64,000 nt of DNA from Corallium rubrum (taxonomy: Eukaryota > Cnidaria > Anthozoa > Scleralcyonacea > Coralliidae): assembly GCA_964035015.1 (NCBI GenBank), contig CAXIUP010000103.1, forward strand, positions 1 to 64,000, given 5' to 3'. Below, piece after piece: positions 8,527-17,279 of this stretch (its first letter is position 1; every line of letters begins with the position of its first letter). A model generated the notes under the pieces. It was not told the origin of the DNA. It made no database searches and saw only the letters and a list, made by a program, of their open reading frames with translations. The position numbers and the translations under genes were made by a program.

Positions 8527-9432
8527 ATGGTGAAAAAAAAAAAGACTGGTGGAACTGTATTTAGCGAGGATTTTATTAAAAAAGCATCGCGACTTCTAAA
8601 AGGAGAAACGTTAGAATCGGGAACAATTAGAAAAATATAAACAACATAAACTGACTAGAAAAAAATATAGACGATTAAATATACATGTGGGTGAAAAGAA
8701 TGATCAGTGGGAAATTGATTTAGCAGAAAATAAAGATTTGGCGAGATTTAATCGTCAATTTCGTTATTGGCTTGTGTGTATTGATGTATATTCGCGTTAC
8801 GTGTGGGTGGAATTTTTAAAGAAAAAAACGGCAAAAAATACAGCGGAAAAAATGGAAAAAATTTTAAAAAAAGATGGTATCCTAAAAAAATTCAGTGCGA
8901 CAAAGGATCAGAATTTCAAATAACTCGTAAAACTTTGAAGAAAAAATACAATTTTGAAGTTTTTCATACGTTCAATCGAGAAATTAAAGCCTCTCACGTC
9001 GAAAGAGTAATTCAAACTTTAAAAACAATGGTTCGTCGTGTTTTAACGTTGACGGGCGGTTTTGATTATTATTCTTATTTTCGCATAATTCTCGAAAGAT
9101 ACAATAATTCACCGCATAAAAGTTTGGGTGGTGCTACACCCCACGAGCTTTATCGTGAGGATAAAAAACAAAAAAAAATTAAAAATATATTATTACATAA
9201 GATGATATCACCCGTCACTTTTACTAAAAACGTGTTGAAAGAAGGAACGCTTGTGCGAATAGCGCATGGAAAAACGAATATTTTTGAGAAAAGCAGTCTA
9301 CGGCGTTGGACGAACGAAAAATTTAAAATCAGAAAAGTATTTGTAACGGATCCCGTGACGTATGAATTGGTGGATTTAAACGACGAAAAAATTACGGGGA
9401 TATTTTATCGCGAAGAATTACAACAATTATGA
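8527..9432 (+). pseudogene. INT: Polinton-type DDE integrase, frameshifted
   Basis: Retroviral-type integrase that would insert the linear element. A short basic N-terminal part opens at ATG 8527 and the frame changes near 8620. The core starts around 8640, with the first Asp in QWEIDL (about 8702-8720). The frame breaks again near 8880 in an A run, and the rest (8803-9432 frame) has the second Asp in CDKGSEF, the Glu in HVERVIQTLK and a C-terminal SH3/chromo-like strand region ending in a FYREEL motif typical of Polinton integrases. The right-arm core is intact (43001-43747). The stop overlaps the mCP start (ATGA 9429-9432). Confidence 0.85.
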
Positions 9433-10391
9433 ATTTGCAAATTTTAAGCAATACTGTTCTAGATGATGATGGAGGGGTAAATTACACGAATGAATTTGAA
9501 ATGAAATTAGCCGAACCGATTGACGCAATAAATCATGATGCGTTTTTTGAATTAACAGAAATTTCTTACCCGGGTACGACGAAGAATATCAGCGATGACT
9601 CTTGCTGGTTTTCTTTTAAATTATATATGAGTAATTTTAAGCAGCTTCCGTCGGGTGAATATGCAGCCGCCGACCTATCCGTATCGGGTGATAAATTCAT
9701 TATTCCAGAGGGATGTTATACTTTAGAAAATTTATTGCGGTATTTAAATAACGCTTTAAACGAATATGATATAGCATTTTTATTAACAGCGGGTGGTAAA
9801 GTAAAAATAACGGCAAAACTGTATTACGAATATTGGATGAATCAATCAGTAGGGACAAGAACCATCAATGGGAAGAGACTAGGAGATGATGGGTATGGTC
9901 TCAATTACTATCATCTTGTGTCACCATCATTAGTAAACACCAGTGCAAAATTTTGTATTGCGGATATGGTGACATTTTCTAAAAAATTAGCTTTTATGTT
10001 AGGATTTGTGGATGAGGTTATATGGTTTAGACAATGGAACATCCCTTGCACCGGAATAAGAGTTTATAATACAACACAAGAGGTTGTAGCAAACCATTTA
10101 CCCGACATATCTGACGGGTTAGATAAAATGTTTGTTTATTGTGATGAACTTGAAAGAAGTTTTATTGGTGACTCATCTGCTGAACTTGTTTCTACAGTAC
10201 CGATTCGTTGGAGCGAACAAGGAAAAGGGAATGGTGAATTAATTATTTATACCCCATCTGTACCGGTTAAAAGAAAATTTAAAAAAGCGTGTATTTCTTC
10301 GTTACATATTGCAATAAAAGACGCTGTAGGTGTTAAAGTACCCTTTGATTCGGGAACTGTTAGCATCGAAGGTGTAGTTCATTATGCTTAA
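9429..10391 (+). CDS. mCP: Minor capsid protein (penton-like, single jelly roll)
   Basis: 320 residues, intact in both arms (right 42042-43004, essentially identical). The N-terminal block (about 1-55) has the layout known from Polinton mCPs: an SNTV start, an E-F-x-M-K-L-AEPI strand, then ELTEISYPGTTKNI. Next come a gap and IPEGCYTLENLLRYLNNAL (about 91-109), the usual IP-x-G-x-Y...L...LN motif. The rest is strand-rich, as expected for a jelly roll forming capsid vertices. Start is ATGA-coupled to integrase; end overlaps the next gene by 8 bases. The assignment rests on pattern memory and not on a search. Confidence 0.7.
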   Translation: MNLQILSNTVLDDDGGVNYTNEFEMKLAEPIDAINHDAFFELTEISYPGTTKNISDDSCWFSFKLYMSNFKQLPSGEYAAADLSVSGDKFIIPEGCYTLENLLRYLNNALNEYDIAFLLTAGGKVKITAKLYYEYWMNQSVGTRTINGKRLGDDGYGLNYYHLVSPSLVNTSAKFCIADMVTFSKKLAFMLGFVDEVIWFRQWNIPCTGIRVYNTTQEVVANHLPDISDGLDKMFVYCDELERSFIGDSSAELVSTVPIRWSEQGKGNGELIIYTPSVPVKRKFKKACISSLHIAIKDAVGVKVPFDSGTVSIEGVVHYA

Positions 10392-10866
10392 ATTACATTT
10401 TAAAGCGATTGAAAATAGGTTGGAAATACTTGAGCATGAAATTTCATTTCCTTTTTCGTCTTTTTCATATGCTGATAAGAACGTATTATGGAATTTAAAT
10501 TCTATAGAATGTAAAAATACTCGAGGAAATTTTCGTTTATTATATTGTAGAAGACTTGATTTTTCTACGGTTTGGAAAAACAAATCGAGTAATAAAATTG
10601 AAAATTTAACATACCTCAATAGCAGAGATTGTGGCTTAGGACAGCTCGAACAGCAAGACATGTTATTATCTAAGCGTTTATTATTATTTTATGATGAAAA
10701 AAACCCTAAAAATTCGGTATTTAAAAAAAAACTACCGTTAATGTTATTATCAAACACTATGGAAAAAAAAGTCCAATTTTTTATTGCATATGAAAAAGAT
10801 AGTGATAAAAGAATGCGTGATGAAGAAATTACGCTCACTTTGAATTTGTTTGAAGAGGGTGAATAA
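10384..10866 (+). CDS. Hypothetical protein between mCP and MCP genes
   Basis: 160 residues, not recognised. Strand-rich with many Phe/Leu/Lys; begins inside the end of the mCP gene (8-base overlap) and lies within the structural cluster, so a virion role is plausible by position. The right-arm copy (41555-42049, 164 residues) has a frame detour around residues 107-112 and four extra residues (near 144-147). Confidence 0.55.
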   Translation: MLKLHFKAIENRLEILEHEISFPFSSFSYADKNVLWNLNSIECKNTRGNFRLLYCRRLDFSTVWKNKSSNKIENLTYLNSRDCGLGQLEQQDMLLSKRLLLFYDEKNPKNSVFKKKLPLMLLSNTMEKKVQFFIAYEKDSDKRMRDEEITLTLNLFEEGE

Positions 10867-10880
10867 GAGAAAAAAAAAAG

Positions 10881-11147
10881 ATGAACAACAAGAAGAAAAC
10901 ATCACAATTAGATGAAAAAGACTATTTGGATTTATTAAATGGAAGAAGAAATGGTGGCGGCTATAATCGGAATTATTTTGTAATCAAACAAGAAACAAAA
11001 CAGACTAAAGGAGAAATTTTACTCAATGGTCGTGTGGGGCTACCCCCAAATATGGATGAAAAGCACGAACAAAATTATGTAAAACCTGCAAAAAGAAAAA
11101 AAAAAGATACTTTACATCCTGAACTTTTACGTCTTTTAAATAGATAA
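10881..11147 (+). CDS. Small basic protein, 88 aa
   Basis: Not recognised. Lys/Asn/Gly-rich with an N-terminal KKKTSQLDEKDYLDLLNG helix (about 4-21) and a basic C-terminal KPAKRKKK cluster. It lies 14 bp after the previous stop in the structural cluster. The right-arm frame (ATG 41541) shifts in the last A run and loses the final residues. Confidence 0.5.
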   Translation: MNNKKKTSQLDEKDYLDLLNGRRNGGGYNRNYFVIKQETKQTKGEILLNGRVGLPPNMDEKHEQNYVKPAKRKKKDTLHPELLRLLNR

Positions 11148-11296
11148 TTTTTAACTTTATTATAAAAAAATGTAAAAAATTTCAAAAAGAAAAAAAAGGA
11201 AATTTTTTATTTATTTATTTTTTTATTATTTTAATTTGATATTTAATAAAATGTTTGTCAAAAAAAATCATTTTTCGTTTGTTTACTGCTGGTGAC

Positions 11297-11443
11297 ATGG
11301 CGCGCAATAGAAAAGTAAAAAAAAGAAGAAAAACAAAAAGAAAACAACAAAAAGGCGGTGGGTTTGGTGCGGGTATGGCACTTGGTATGTTTTTGCCTAA
11401 GCTATTGGACACGACAAAGGGAATTCTTAAAGTTAATATTTAA
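11297..11443 (+). CDS. Small basic core-like protein with QKGG site
   Basis: 48 residues: 17 strongly basic residues, then Q-K-G-G (18-21), then a Gly/Met-rich hydrophobic stretch FGAGMALGMFLPKLL (about 23-37). A basic part joined to an amphipathic part by a protease-like site recalls adenovirus-type core and minor capsid precursors. Directly upstream of MCP. In the right arm one G is missing from the GG run and the second half is lost (41123 downwards). Confidence 0.6.
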   Translation: MARNRKVKKRRKTKRKQQKGGGFGAGMALGMFLPKLLDTTKGILKVNI

Positions 11444-11468
11444 TTTATTGTTTTTTTAAAAAAAAAAG

Positions 11469-12775
11469 GATCCCCATGATCAAGAGGTCGATCAACACGA
11501 GACATTATTTTCAAAACCTTTACAGTTGTTTAAACCAACACCTTTTAACGATCTTTTTACGGAAAATCGTGTCGATGTGGTCCACCCTATCCCCAATACA
11601 CCTTATTGAGACGCGTACACATTTAAACGACAGGGGAATAATGTCGGATTAATAAAAACAAGCGAAGCGAGAATGTACGGGAAAATATCACTTCCAGATG
11701 GAGCTGGTGCTCTTCAGACAAACGCTAACTTTGTAGTGCCACCCTTTCCTTTCCGTACTATGTGGTCCTCTGCGCAATTGAAGATTAATGAGTGTTTAAT
11801 TACGCCTGTTAGTAATTTTAATTATTTTGCAGCGTATATAAAAATTCTCACACGTGAAACGCCAAAAATGTATAAAGATTCACCGCAAGTAAATTGCGGT
11901 TATTTTGATACCGCTGGTCGCATGGATACCGTTCAAGGGCTTAACGTGGGTGCGGCAAGTAGATATCTTCTTACAAACGATATAGATGCGGTACAACTTA
12001 TTGATAAAATTGATCTACCGTGTTTTAGGAATCGGGTGGCGAAGTTTTCTTACCGTCAGCTTTCAAACTGGAACTAAAATATGTAAGAGCAGCCTACCCG
12101 CTCCTTTTCACAGGTGCGAATCACGAGGATGCAGCCTTTGCTGTTATGAGAATGTCGTTAGAAGATCTACATCTAAGAATACCTGTTTATAAACCAAAAG
12201 ATCAGTTGAGCAACGCTTTAAATACAGCGTTTGTCACTGATTCGCAAGAAGCGCGATATTATTCGACAACATTCCGCACGGTAATGTCGGCAGTAGCTGG
12301 TGCTCGAAGATCGCATATAGAAAACGATGTATTTAATGGTTCATGTCCTGTTCATTTATTTATCGTGTACGTGAGACGTACCAATTTTGCCGGCACTATG
12401 GGTACGAACGTGTTTCGTTTCAGATGGGAGAACTATTCAAATGTAAACGTCACAGTAAATAGCGTGTCTATTGGGACAATAAAAAATTCAATTGAAGCAT
12501 ACGAGCAATTACGTACTGTTCTTAATAGAAATCATTCCGAAATGCCAATGACTTATGCTGCTTCTATAACGGGATATGCGGTTTTAGCTTTCGATTTAAC
12601 TACAAATTCCGACACACATTTGAAAGTGTTACCTAACCGCCCCAGCGGTGTTGTCAACGTACATATGGATTTCTCAGACGATACTAATGCGGGAAACATT
12701 TTCTTTATTGGTGAATTTCGTAATGAAATAAAAGTTGGTATGAAAACGCCTGCACGTATGTTATACGACGTATAA
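11469..12775 (+). pseudogene. MCP: Major capsid protein (double jelly roll), broken
   Basis: Hexon-like MCP of Polintons. Coding sequence is readable in one frame from about 11469. An in-frame TGA at 11607-11609, shared by both arms, cuts the N-terminus, so the longest ORF begins at 11673. A one-base loss in a G run near 12031 then changes frame; the remainder ends at 12775. Recognisable features are the PIPNTPY strand near the start, NFVVPPFPFRTMW (about 19-31 of the 11673 ORF) and a C-terminal half rich in strands ending in VGMKTPARMLY. The right copy is continuous across 12031 but broken elsewhere. Confidence 0.7.
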
Positions 12776-12822
12776 ATTTTTGAGAAAACAAAAACATTAC
12801 TCACAACCCTTTAATTCTCACC

Positions 12823-12957
12823 ATGGGAAAAGCTAACGGGAATTCACAAAAAAAAAAAAAAAATTAAAACTATACGTGCAGGAAATATAATTGATAAAGA
12901 AACACATTTAAATAAAGGACATATTATAGTTCAACCAGCAGCGTCGAAATTTGCTTA
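12823..12957 (+). pseudogene. Small basic ORF broken in a poly-A run
   Basis: The ATG at 12823 opens a Lys-rich start. After an A15 run the reading frame ends quickly, but in a neighbouring frame coding-like sequence continues to the stop at 12957. The same run is present in the right arm (about 39470-39600). Not recognised. Confidence 0.35.
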
Positions 12958-12963
12958 AAAAAA

Positions 12964-14172
12964 ATGGAAGAAGAAGAAGAAGAAGAAGAAGAAGAAGAAG
13001 AAGAAGAAGAAGAAGAAGAAGAAGAAGAAGAAGAAGAAGAAGAAGAAGAAGAAGAAGAAGAAGAAGAAGAAGAAGAAGAAGAAGAAGAAGAAGAAGAAGA
13101 AGAAGAAGAAGAAGAAGAAGAAGAAGAAGAAGAAGAAGAAGAAGAAGAAGAAGAAGAAGAAGAAGAAGAAGAAGAAGAAGAAGAAGAAGAAGAAGAAGAA
13201 GAAGAAGAAGAAGAAGAAGAAGAAGAAGAAGAAGAAGAAGAAGAAGAAGAAGAAGAAGAAGAAGAAGAAGAAGAAGAAGAAGAAGAAGAAGAAGAAGAAG
13301 AAGAAGAAGAAGAAGAAGAAGAAGAAGAAGAAGAAGAAGAAGAAGAAGAAGAAGAAGAAGAAGAAGAAGAAGAAGAAGAAGAAGAAGAAGAAGAAGAAGA
13401 AGAAGAAGAAGAAGAAGAAGAAGAAGAAGAAGAAGAAGAAGAAGAAGAAGAAGAAGAAGAAGAAGAAGAAGAAGAAGAAGAAGAAGAAGAAGAAGAAGAA
13501 GAAGAAGAAGAAGAAGAAGAAGAAGAAGAAGAAGAAGAAGAAGAAGAAGAAGAAGAAGAAGAAGAAGAAGAAGAAGAAGAAGAAGAAGAAGAAGAAGAAG
13601 AAGAAGAAGAAGAAGAAGAAGAAGAAGAAGAAGAAGAAGAAGAAGAAGAAGAAGAAGAAGAAGAAGAAGAAGAAGAAGAAGAAGAAGAAGAAGAAGAAGA
13701 AGAAGAAGAAGAAGAAGAAGAAGAAGAAGAAGAAGAAGAAGAAGAAGAAGAAGAAGAAGAAGAAGAAGAAGAAGAAGAAGAAGAAGAAGAAGAAGAAGAA
13801 GAAGAAGAAGAAGAAGAAGAAGAAGAAGAAGAAGAAGAAGAAGAAGAAGAAGAAGAAGAAGAAGAAGAAGAAGAAGAAGAAGAAGAAGAAGAAGAAGAAG
13901 AAGAAGAAGAAGAAGAAGAAGAAGAAGAAGAAGAAGAAGAAGAAGAAGAAGAAGAAGAAGAAGAAGAAGAAGAAGAAGAAGAAGAAGAAGAAGAAGAAGA
14001 AGAAGAAGAAGAAGAATATAATGAAAAAAAAAATAAAATAGAAAAAGACGAATCATCTGATTTTTCAGAAAATGAGTTTACGTCTGAAAGTGAAGATGAT
14101 GATGATGAAAATGAGGCTGGTGTGTTAAAATCATTAATATTATACCACCAGCTTATGAAAAAAAAAAAATAA
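12964..14172 (+). CDS. Poly-glutamate ORF with acidic tail
   Basis: 402 codons: ATG followed by 350 uninterrupted GAA codons (12967-14016), then about 50 residues rich in Lys, Ser, Asp and Glu. The tail has normal codon mix and reappears in the right arm, so a short acidic protein probably existed before repeat expansion. Acidic proteins can act as histone- or core-protein-binding chaperones, but that is only a guess here. Whether this length is translated is unknown. Confidence 0.5.
   Translation: MEEEEEEEEEEEEEEEEEEEEEEEEEEEEEEEEEEEEEEEEEEEEEEEEEEEEEEEEEEEEEEEEEEEEEEEEEEEEEEEEEEEEEEEEEEEEEEEEEEEEEEEEEEEEEEEEEEEEEEEEEEEEEEEEEEEEEEEEEEEEEEEEEEEEEEEEEEEEEEEEEEEEEEEEEEEEEEEEEEEEEEEEEEEEEEEEEEEEEEEEEEEEEEEEEEEEEEEEEEEEEEEEEEEEEEEEEEEEEEEEEEEEEEEEEEEEEEEEEEEEEEEEEEEEEEEEEEEEEEEEEEEEEEEEEEEEEEEEEEEEEEEEEEEEEEEEEEEEEEEEEEEEEEEEEEEEEEEEEEEEEEEEEEEEEEYNEKKNKIEKDESSDFSENEFTSESEDDDDENEAGVLKSLILYHQLMKKKK
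12967..14016 (+). repeat. Perfect (GAA)350 microsatellite
   Basis: 1050 bases of pure GAA without one interruption. Such GAA/TTC tracts can form triplex DNA. The right-arm equivalent (about 38446-39467) is similar in length but carries many TTTC-type interruptions. Confidence 0.98.
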
Positions 14173-14222
14173 AAAAATAAAAAAAATTCATCCCTTCGGT
14201 TAAAGAATTTTTTAAAGTAAAT

Positions 14223-14468
14223 ATGGTTAAAAAACACCAGCTATACGATGAAAATTTAAAAAAAAAAATATTACTTTTAGCCAAAAATATCGTGGAAAAA
14301 AGAATTCCGATAAAATGCAGCGACGACTATTTATATATACTTAAAAAAATGACGTGTAAAAAAATTAATTCACATGATCTTAAGATCATGATATGCGAGG
14401 ATCATTGTCTCAGCATTGTATTTGAAAGAGCGCTTAAATTTTTAAGTAAAATTGAAAAAGAAAAATGA
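14223..14468 (+). CDS. Hypothetical Lys/Leu/Ile-rich protein, 81 aa
   Basis: Not recognised. Predicted helical and basic, with three Cys near residues 32, 45 and 58. The stop overlaps the next start (ATGA 14465-14468). A perfect 18-bp palindrome lies inside the gene (14373-14390). The right arm holds a frameshifted copy (about 38000-38241). Confidence 0.5.
   Translation: MVKKHQLYDENLKKKILLLAKNIVEKRIPIKCSDDYLYILKKMTCKKINSHDLKIMICEDHCLSIVFERALKFLSKIEKEK
14373..14390. repeat. 18-bp perfect palindrome
   Basis: CATGATCTTAAGATCATG, fully self-complementary, inside the 14223 gene and preserved even in the degraded right arm (38080-38097). Could be a protein-binding site or chance. Confidence 0.5.
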
Positions 14469-14962
14469 ATAAATTACAATTAGTTGATGCTGTTAAATTG
14501 AACGAGATGTTTGAATATTTAAAAAACGATCATGAAAATAAGAAACTTCTTCAGGGAATAAAAAACCAAGATGAATTTCAGTTGGAAGAAAAAAAAGAAG
14601 CGATGGAAAACGCTGTTAAACAAAACAAACATGTCGGTGAAAGCGTGGTAGGTTTTTTAAAACAAAAAAACGCTCTTAAGCGTAAAGCCGACAATTTAAC
14701 GGCTGCTGATGGTAATGGGGATGAAAAAGAAAAGAAAATGTCCGAAGAAGGAGAGAAAAGAACACCTGCTGAAAAAAAAATAATAGAATTTTTAAATAAA
14801 AAAGGTCTGAAAAGCAACACTCTTCAAATGGGAAATAAAAGCATTAATTGCGAGGATTTAGTATACGATTTATCACACAACGCGAGCAAACAGTTTATGT
14901 TAAACCTTAATGAACGAAGAGCTGCTTTAAAATACTTTAAAAAAAAAAAATATGCCTGCTAG
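14465..14962 (+). CDS. Hypothetical charged protein, 165 aa
   Basis: Not recognised. Highly charged, with a helical N-terminal half (about 5-60), an NLS-like LKRKAD segment (about 70-75), an acidic Lys/Glu linker and a C-terminal domain (about 105-160) with ordinary composition. Flanked by stop/start overlaps on both sides within the 14223-15808 train leading to the protease. The right-arm copy (37527-38005) is frameshifted. Confidence 0.55.
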   Translation: MNKLQLVDAVKLNEMFEYLKNDHENKKLLQGIKNQDEFQLEEKKEAMENAVKQNKHVGESVVGFLKQKNALKRKADNLTAADGNGDEKEKKMSEEGEKRTPAEKKIIEFLNKKGLKSNTLQMGNKSINCEDLVYDLSHNASKQFMLNLNERRAALKYFKKKKYAC

Positions 14963-15209
14963 CATCATTAAGAACACTGTATTGAGAAAACACTACACTA
15001 CAAAACATTACGAGAGCGGCGATACAGCGAGCATTGCAGCAAGTTCAGGAACAACAAGTTCAACAGACGACGATCCTCTCAATTACGATTTCTATGTACC
15101 AGGAGAAAAAAGAAAAAAAAAACGTATAGCGACGCCGATGATAAACCACAGAGTTTTAGTTACTCACGTCAAAAAGCTCGTGGTAGAAAATATTCTTTTT
15201 AAAAAATGA
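14952..15209 (+). CDS. Hypothetical basic protein, 85 aa
   Basis: Not recognised. Begins 11 bases before the previous stop and its own stop overlaps the protease start (ATGA 15206-15209). Ser/Thr/Asp-rich middle (about 24-42) and a basic EKRKKKR cluster (about 52-58). The right copy is degraded (37291-37537). Confidence 0.5.
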   Translation: MPASIIKNTVLRKHYTTKHYESGDTASIAASSGTTSSTDDDPLNYDFYVPGEKRKKKRIATPMINHRVLVTHVKKLVVENILFKK

Positions 15210-15808
15210 CGGGTAAAAAAAAAAGTAAATTCATATGTTTTTTAAAACGTTTTCTGTACACTAACGAAATTGAAAAGCTAGCGTCTGAAAATGTTATATT
15301 AAAAAAAATTTTTTTGGGGGCTTTTCCGGCGGACGTGTTTCCTAAAAATATAACAGAAAATTGTTGCTGGATATGGAATACGGACGAAAGTGATTCTGGC
15401 GGCCGCCATTGGATAGCTATTTGGTTGAGTGGTGATAAAATGTATTTTTTCGATAGTTTTGCAAAGTCAGTCGATTTTTACCGTCGCGATTATTGGTTGA
15501 AATATGCGAAAAAACAACAAAAGAAATTTATTTATGTGCAGAAACAACCATTACAATCAAAAATAACGTATACTTGTGGTTATTGGTCCTTATTATATTT
15601 ATACGAAAAAAGCAAAAACATAGAAAATGCAGGTAAATGGTGGAAATGGAAAAACAGTAAAATCAAAATAAAAAACGAAATGAATTTAAAAAAAAAAAAA
15701 GATTTTAGATTTGGTAATATTATCGATAAATTAATATTTAAAAAATGTAAAAGTAAAGAAGAAAATCAACAATGTTGTCGTAATTTTAATGAGTCTTTTA
15801 TTAAATAA
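15206..15808 (+). CDS. PRO: Adenain-like cysteine protease (family C5)
   Basis: 200 residues, close to adenovirus protease length. The catalytic layout is visible: His68 in GGRHWIAIW, acidic partner Asp83 in FFDSF, Gln117 in LQSKI and Cys124 in TCGYW. Adenains process capsid and core precursors at Q/M/I/L-x-G-G or x-G-x-G sites; several proteins of this element carry Q-x-G-G or Q-x-G-x-G. The Lys-rich tail (about 140-200) is longer and less regular than in the family. The gene runs convergently into the core-protein gene 12 bp away. The right-arm copy is heavily degraded (36740-37294). Confidence 0.85.
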   Translation: MTGKKKSKFICFLKRFLYTNEIEKLASENVILKKIFLGAFPADVFPKNITENCCWIWNTDESDSGGRHWIAIWLSGDKMYFFDSFAKSVDFYRRDYWLKYAKKQQKKFIYVQKQPLQSKITYTCGYWSLLYLYEKSKNIENAGKWWKWKNSKIKIKNEMNLKKKKDFRFGNIIDKLIFKKCKSKEENQQCCRNFNESFIK

Positions 15809-15820
15809 TTTTTTTCTCAA

Positions 15821-16189
15821 TCACATTAACCCAGCAATCATAGCTGCTAATTGTAAAAAACCTCCTTTTTGGTTTGTTTTTTTTCCTCTTTGCCTTTTTT
15901 TCATTCCATCTCCTCTTTGTCTTTTTTTCAAACCATTTCCTCTTTGTCTTTTTTTCAGTCCATTTCCTCTTTGTCTTTTTTTCAATCCATCTCCTCTTTG
16001 TCTTTTTTTCAAATCTCTCTGTTTTTTACCACCCAATTGACCTTTTTTGTTTGCTTCCATACCCGCCTCTATAAGACCCTTAAAGGGAAACCACCCTCCG
16101 GCGATACCCGCGCCATATTGAGGAATTCCTAAGAAATTCTTACGCATTCCGGGCGCGTAAACAGTTGTCCCGCCGGTTTGTTTAGACAT
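15821..16189 (-). CDS. Repeat-containing basic core precursor with eight QxGG/QxGxG sites
   Basis: 122 residues. Q-x-G-G at 4-7, 51-54 and 107-110; Q-Y-G-A-G at 24-28; and four of the 9-residue (L/M)KKRQRG(D/N)G units with Q-R-G-x-G at 64-68, 73-77, 82-86 and 91-95, followed by a fifth imperfect unit. Between the first sites is a Gly/Phe-rich hydrophobic stretch (about 19-45); the C-terminus is hydrophobic (111-122). This looks like a precursor combining a membrane-active pVI-like part with pX/mu-like basic peptides. It lies tail to tail with the protease that would cut it. Assignment to pVI or pX is inference. Confidence 0.75.
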   Translation of the reverse strand: MSKQTGGTTVYAPGMRKNFLGIPQYGAGIAGGWFPFKGLIEAGMEANKKGQLGGKKQRDLKKRQRGDGLKKRQRGNGLKKRQRGNGLKKRQRGDGMKKRQRGKKTNQKGGFLQLAAMIAGLM

Positions 16190-16221
16190 TTTTTTTTTAA
16201 ATTTTTTTTTTCGAATGTTCG

Positions 16222-16362
16222 CTAACGTTTACGATACAGCTCCCTAGGAGTGAGTGATTTTGGCATGAATATACTAAAAATACCCCCTTTTTGTCCTTTT
16301 TTTTTTTGGTTTTTTAACTTTTTAATAAATCTCGTTCTTCTTCCTTTTTTTTTTCTACCCAT
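16222..16362 (-). pseudogene. Small basic QKGG protein, frame-broken
   Basis: The ATG at 16362-16360 overlaps the stop of the upstream gene as TAATG, then a Lys/Arg-rich start runs into A9 and A11 runs where the frame breaks. Downstream in another frame is a G-Q-K-G-G site followed by a hydrophobic and then basic end closing at a TAG near 16222. The design matches the other small basic proteins. Confidence 0.45.
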
Positions 16363-16532
16363 TACCAGTTTGGGTTATACAGAATTTTACCAACCGTTCG
16401 TTTCCGCGGTTTGACACGACCACCCCTTTGTTTTTTTTTCGTACGGTATAAATATTCCAGTTGATTCGTTTGTTTCGCGCGAGAAGGGTCGTAAAAACCC
16501 CCTAATTGACGGCGTTGTTTTCGCCTCCGCAT
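16362..16532 (-). CDS. Small basic protein with QLGG and QRGG sites
   Basis: 56 residues, Arg/Lys/Gln-rich, with Q-L-G-G at 9-12 and Q-R-G-G at 35-38. The start at 16532 is chosen because the upstream extension is hydrophobic and not conserved. Candidate core/DNA-condensing protein cut by the element protease. The right copy is degraded (36300-36427) but retains the ATG and the C-terminal 14 residues. Confidence 0.65.
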   Translation of the reverse strand: MRRRKQRRQLGGFYDPSRAKQTNQLEYLYRTKKKQRGGRVKPRKRTVGKILYNPNW

Positions 16533-16603
16533 CTTGTTTGTAAGTGAACGTGAAAATAAATAACAAAACAATATATTTTTTTTTTTTTATTAAGAAAAAA
16601 AAA

Positions 16604-17242
16604 TTACACATTATAAATTAATGTATTTTCACCGGGAAATATATTAGTGCGTACGCGTGTATTTTCATAGCTATTTGCCGCGTTATCAAATAATAAATAA
16701 CCATACGGGTCTTTATTTACATCATCTAAAATAGCTGTGAATACTTCACGATTAATTTGTTTATTGTCGGCAATAGTATACATATTTCTAACATCGGCTA
16801 AATTTTTAAACATTAAATGATATTGACTATTGACACGTGAGTTCCGTAATTTACCATCACCGTACATCAAATTTTGACACACAAAAATAACACTAATATT
16901 TTTATGGTGTGCGTCACGACATGCAAAGTTATTCAAATTAATTAAAATTTTTTTCGAAGAAGCAGCAACAGTCATAAGATCGTCTAAAACTACTAAAGTA
17001 TTATCGTTTAAACTAGTTTGCAAGTCAGTTGCTTTTGGTATCCCTTTAGTACACTCGATAAATTCAATTTCCAGATTTTTTTCTTTTCCCACGCGTTCGA
17101 TCTCACTGTACAGTGGTTGATAAGATGTGTATAGAAACAAAACCTTATCGATTGAAGGTGTGATCATGACCTCGATGGATTGTAATAATTTGTAAAGCCA
17201 AAATGTTTTACCACACTGCGACGGGCCGCATAATGTTAACAT
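16604..17242 (-). CDS. ATPase: FtsK/HerA-type DNA packaging ATPase
   Basis: 212 residues. Walker A GPSQCGKT at 6-13, Walker B LVVLDD at 83-88, a VCQN sensor-type strand at 121-124 and Arg residues at 133/136 in position for an arginine finger. This is the A32-like packaging motor of Polintons and relatives, which pumps genome into capsids. The frame stays open upstream into the PolB end with conserved-looking residues before Walker A, but no ATG is available there. Lies just downstream of PolB on the same strand. Confidence 0.85.
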   Translation of the reverse strand: MLTLCGPSQCGKTFWLYKLLQSIEVMITPSIDKVLFLYTSYQPLYSEIERVGKEKNLEIEFIECTKGIPKATDLQTSLNDNTLVVLDDLMTVAASSKKILINLNNFACRDAHHKNISVIFVCQNLMYGDGKLRNSRVNSQYHLMFKNLADVRNMYTIADNKQINREVFTAILDDVNKDPYGYLLFDNAANSYENTRVRTNIFPGENTLIYNV

Positions 17243-17279
17243 AAACGGGTGTTGAAATGGTATTACAGCATCATTTAAT

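Noticed and set aside
12908..14237. Long poly-Leu, poly-Ser and poly-Arg frames over the GAA tract
   Set aside because: They are other-frame readings of a trinucleotide repeat; only the Glu frame continues into a normal-looking tail.
15789..16132. Phe/Pro/Ser repeat ORFs on the plus strand
   Set aside because: Antisense shadows of the core precursor's basic repeats.
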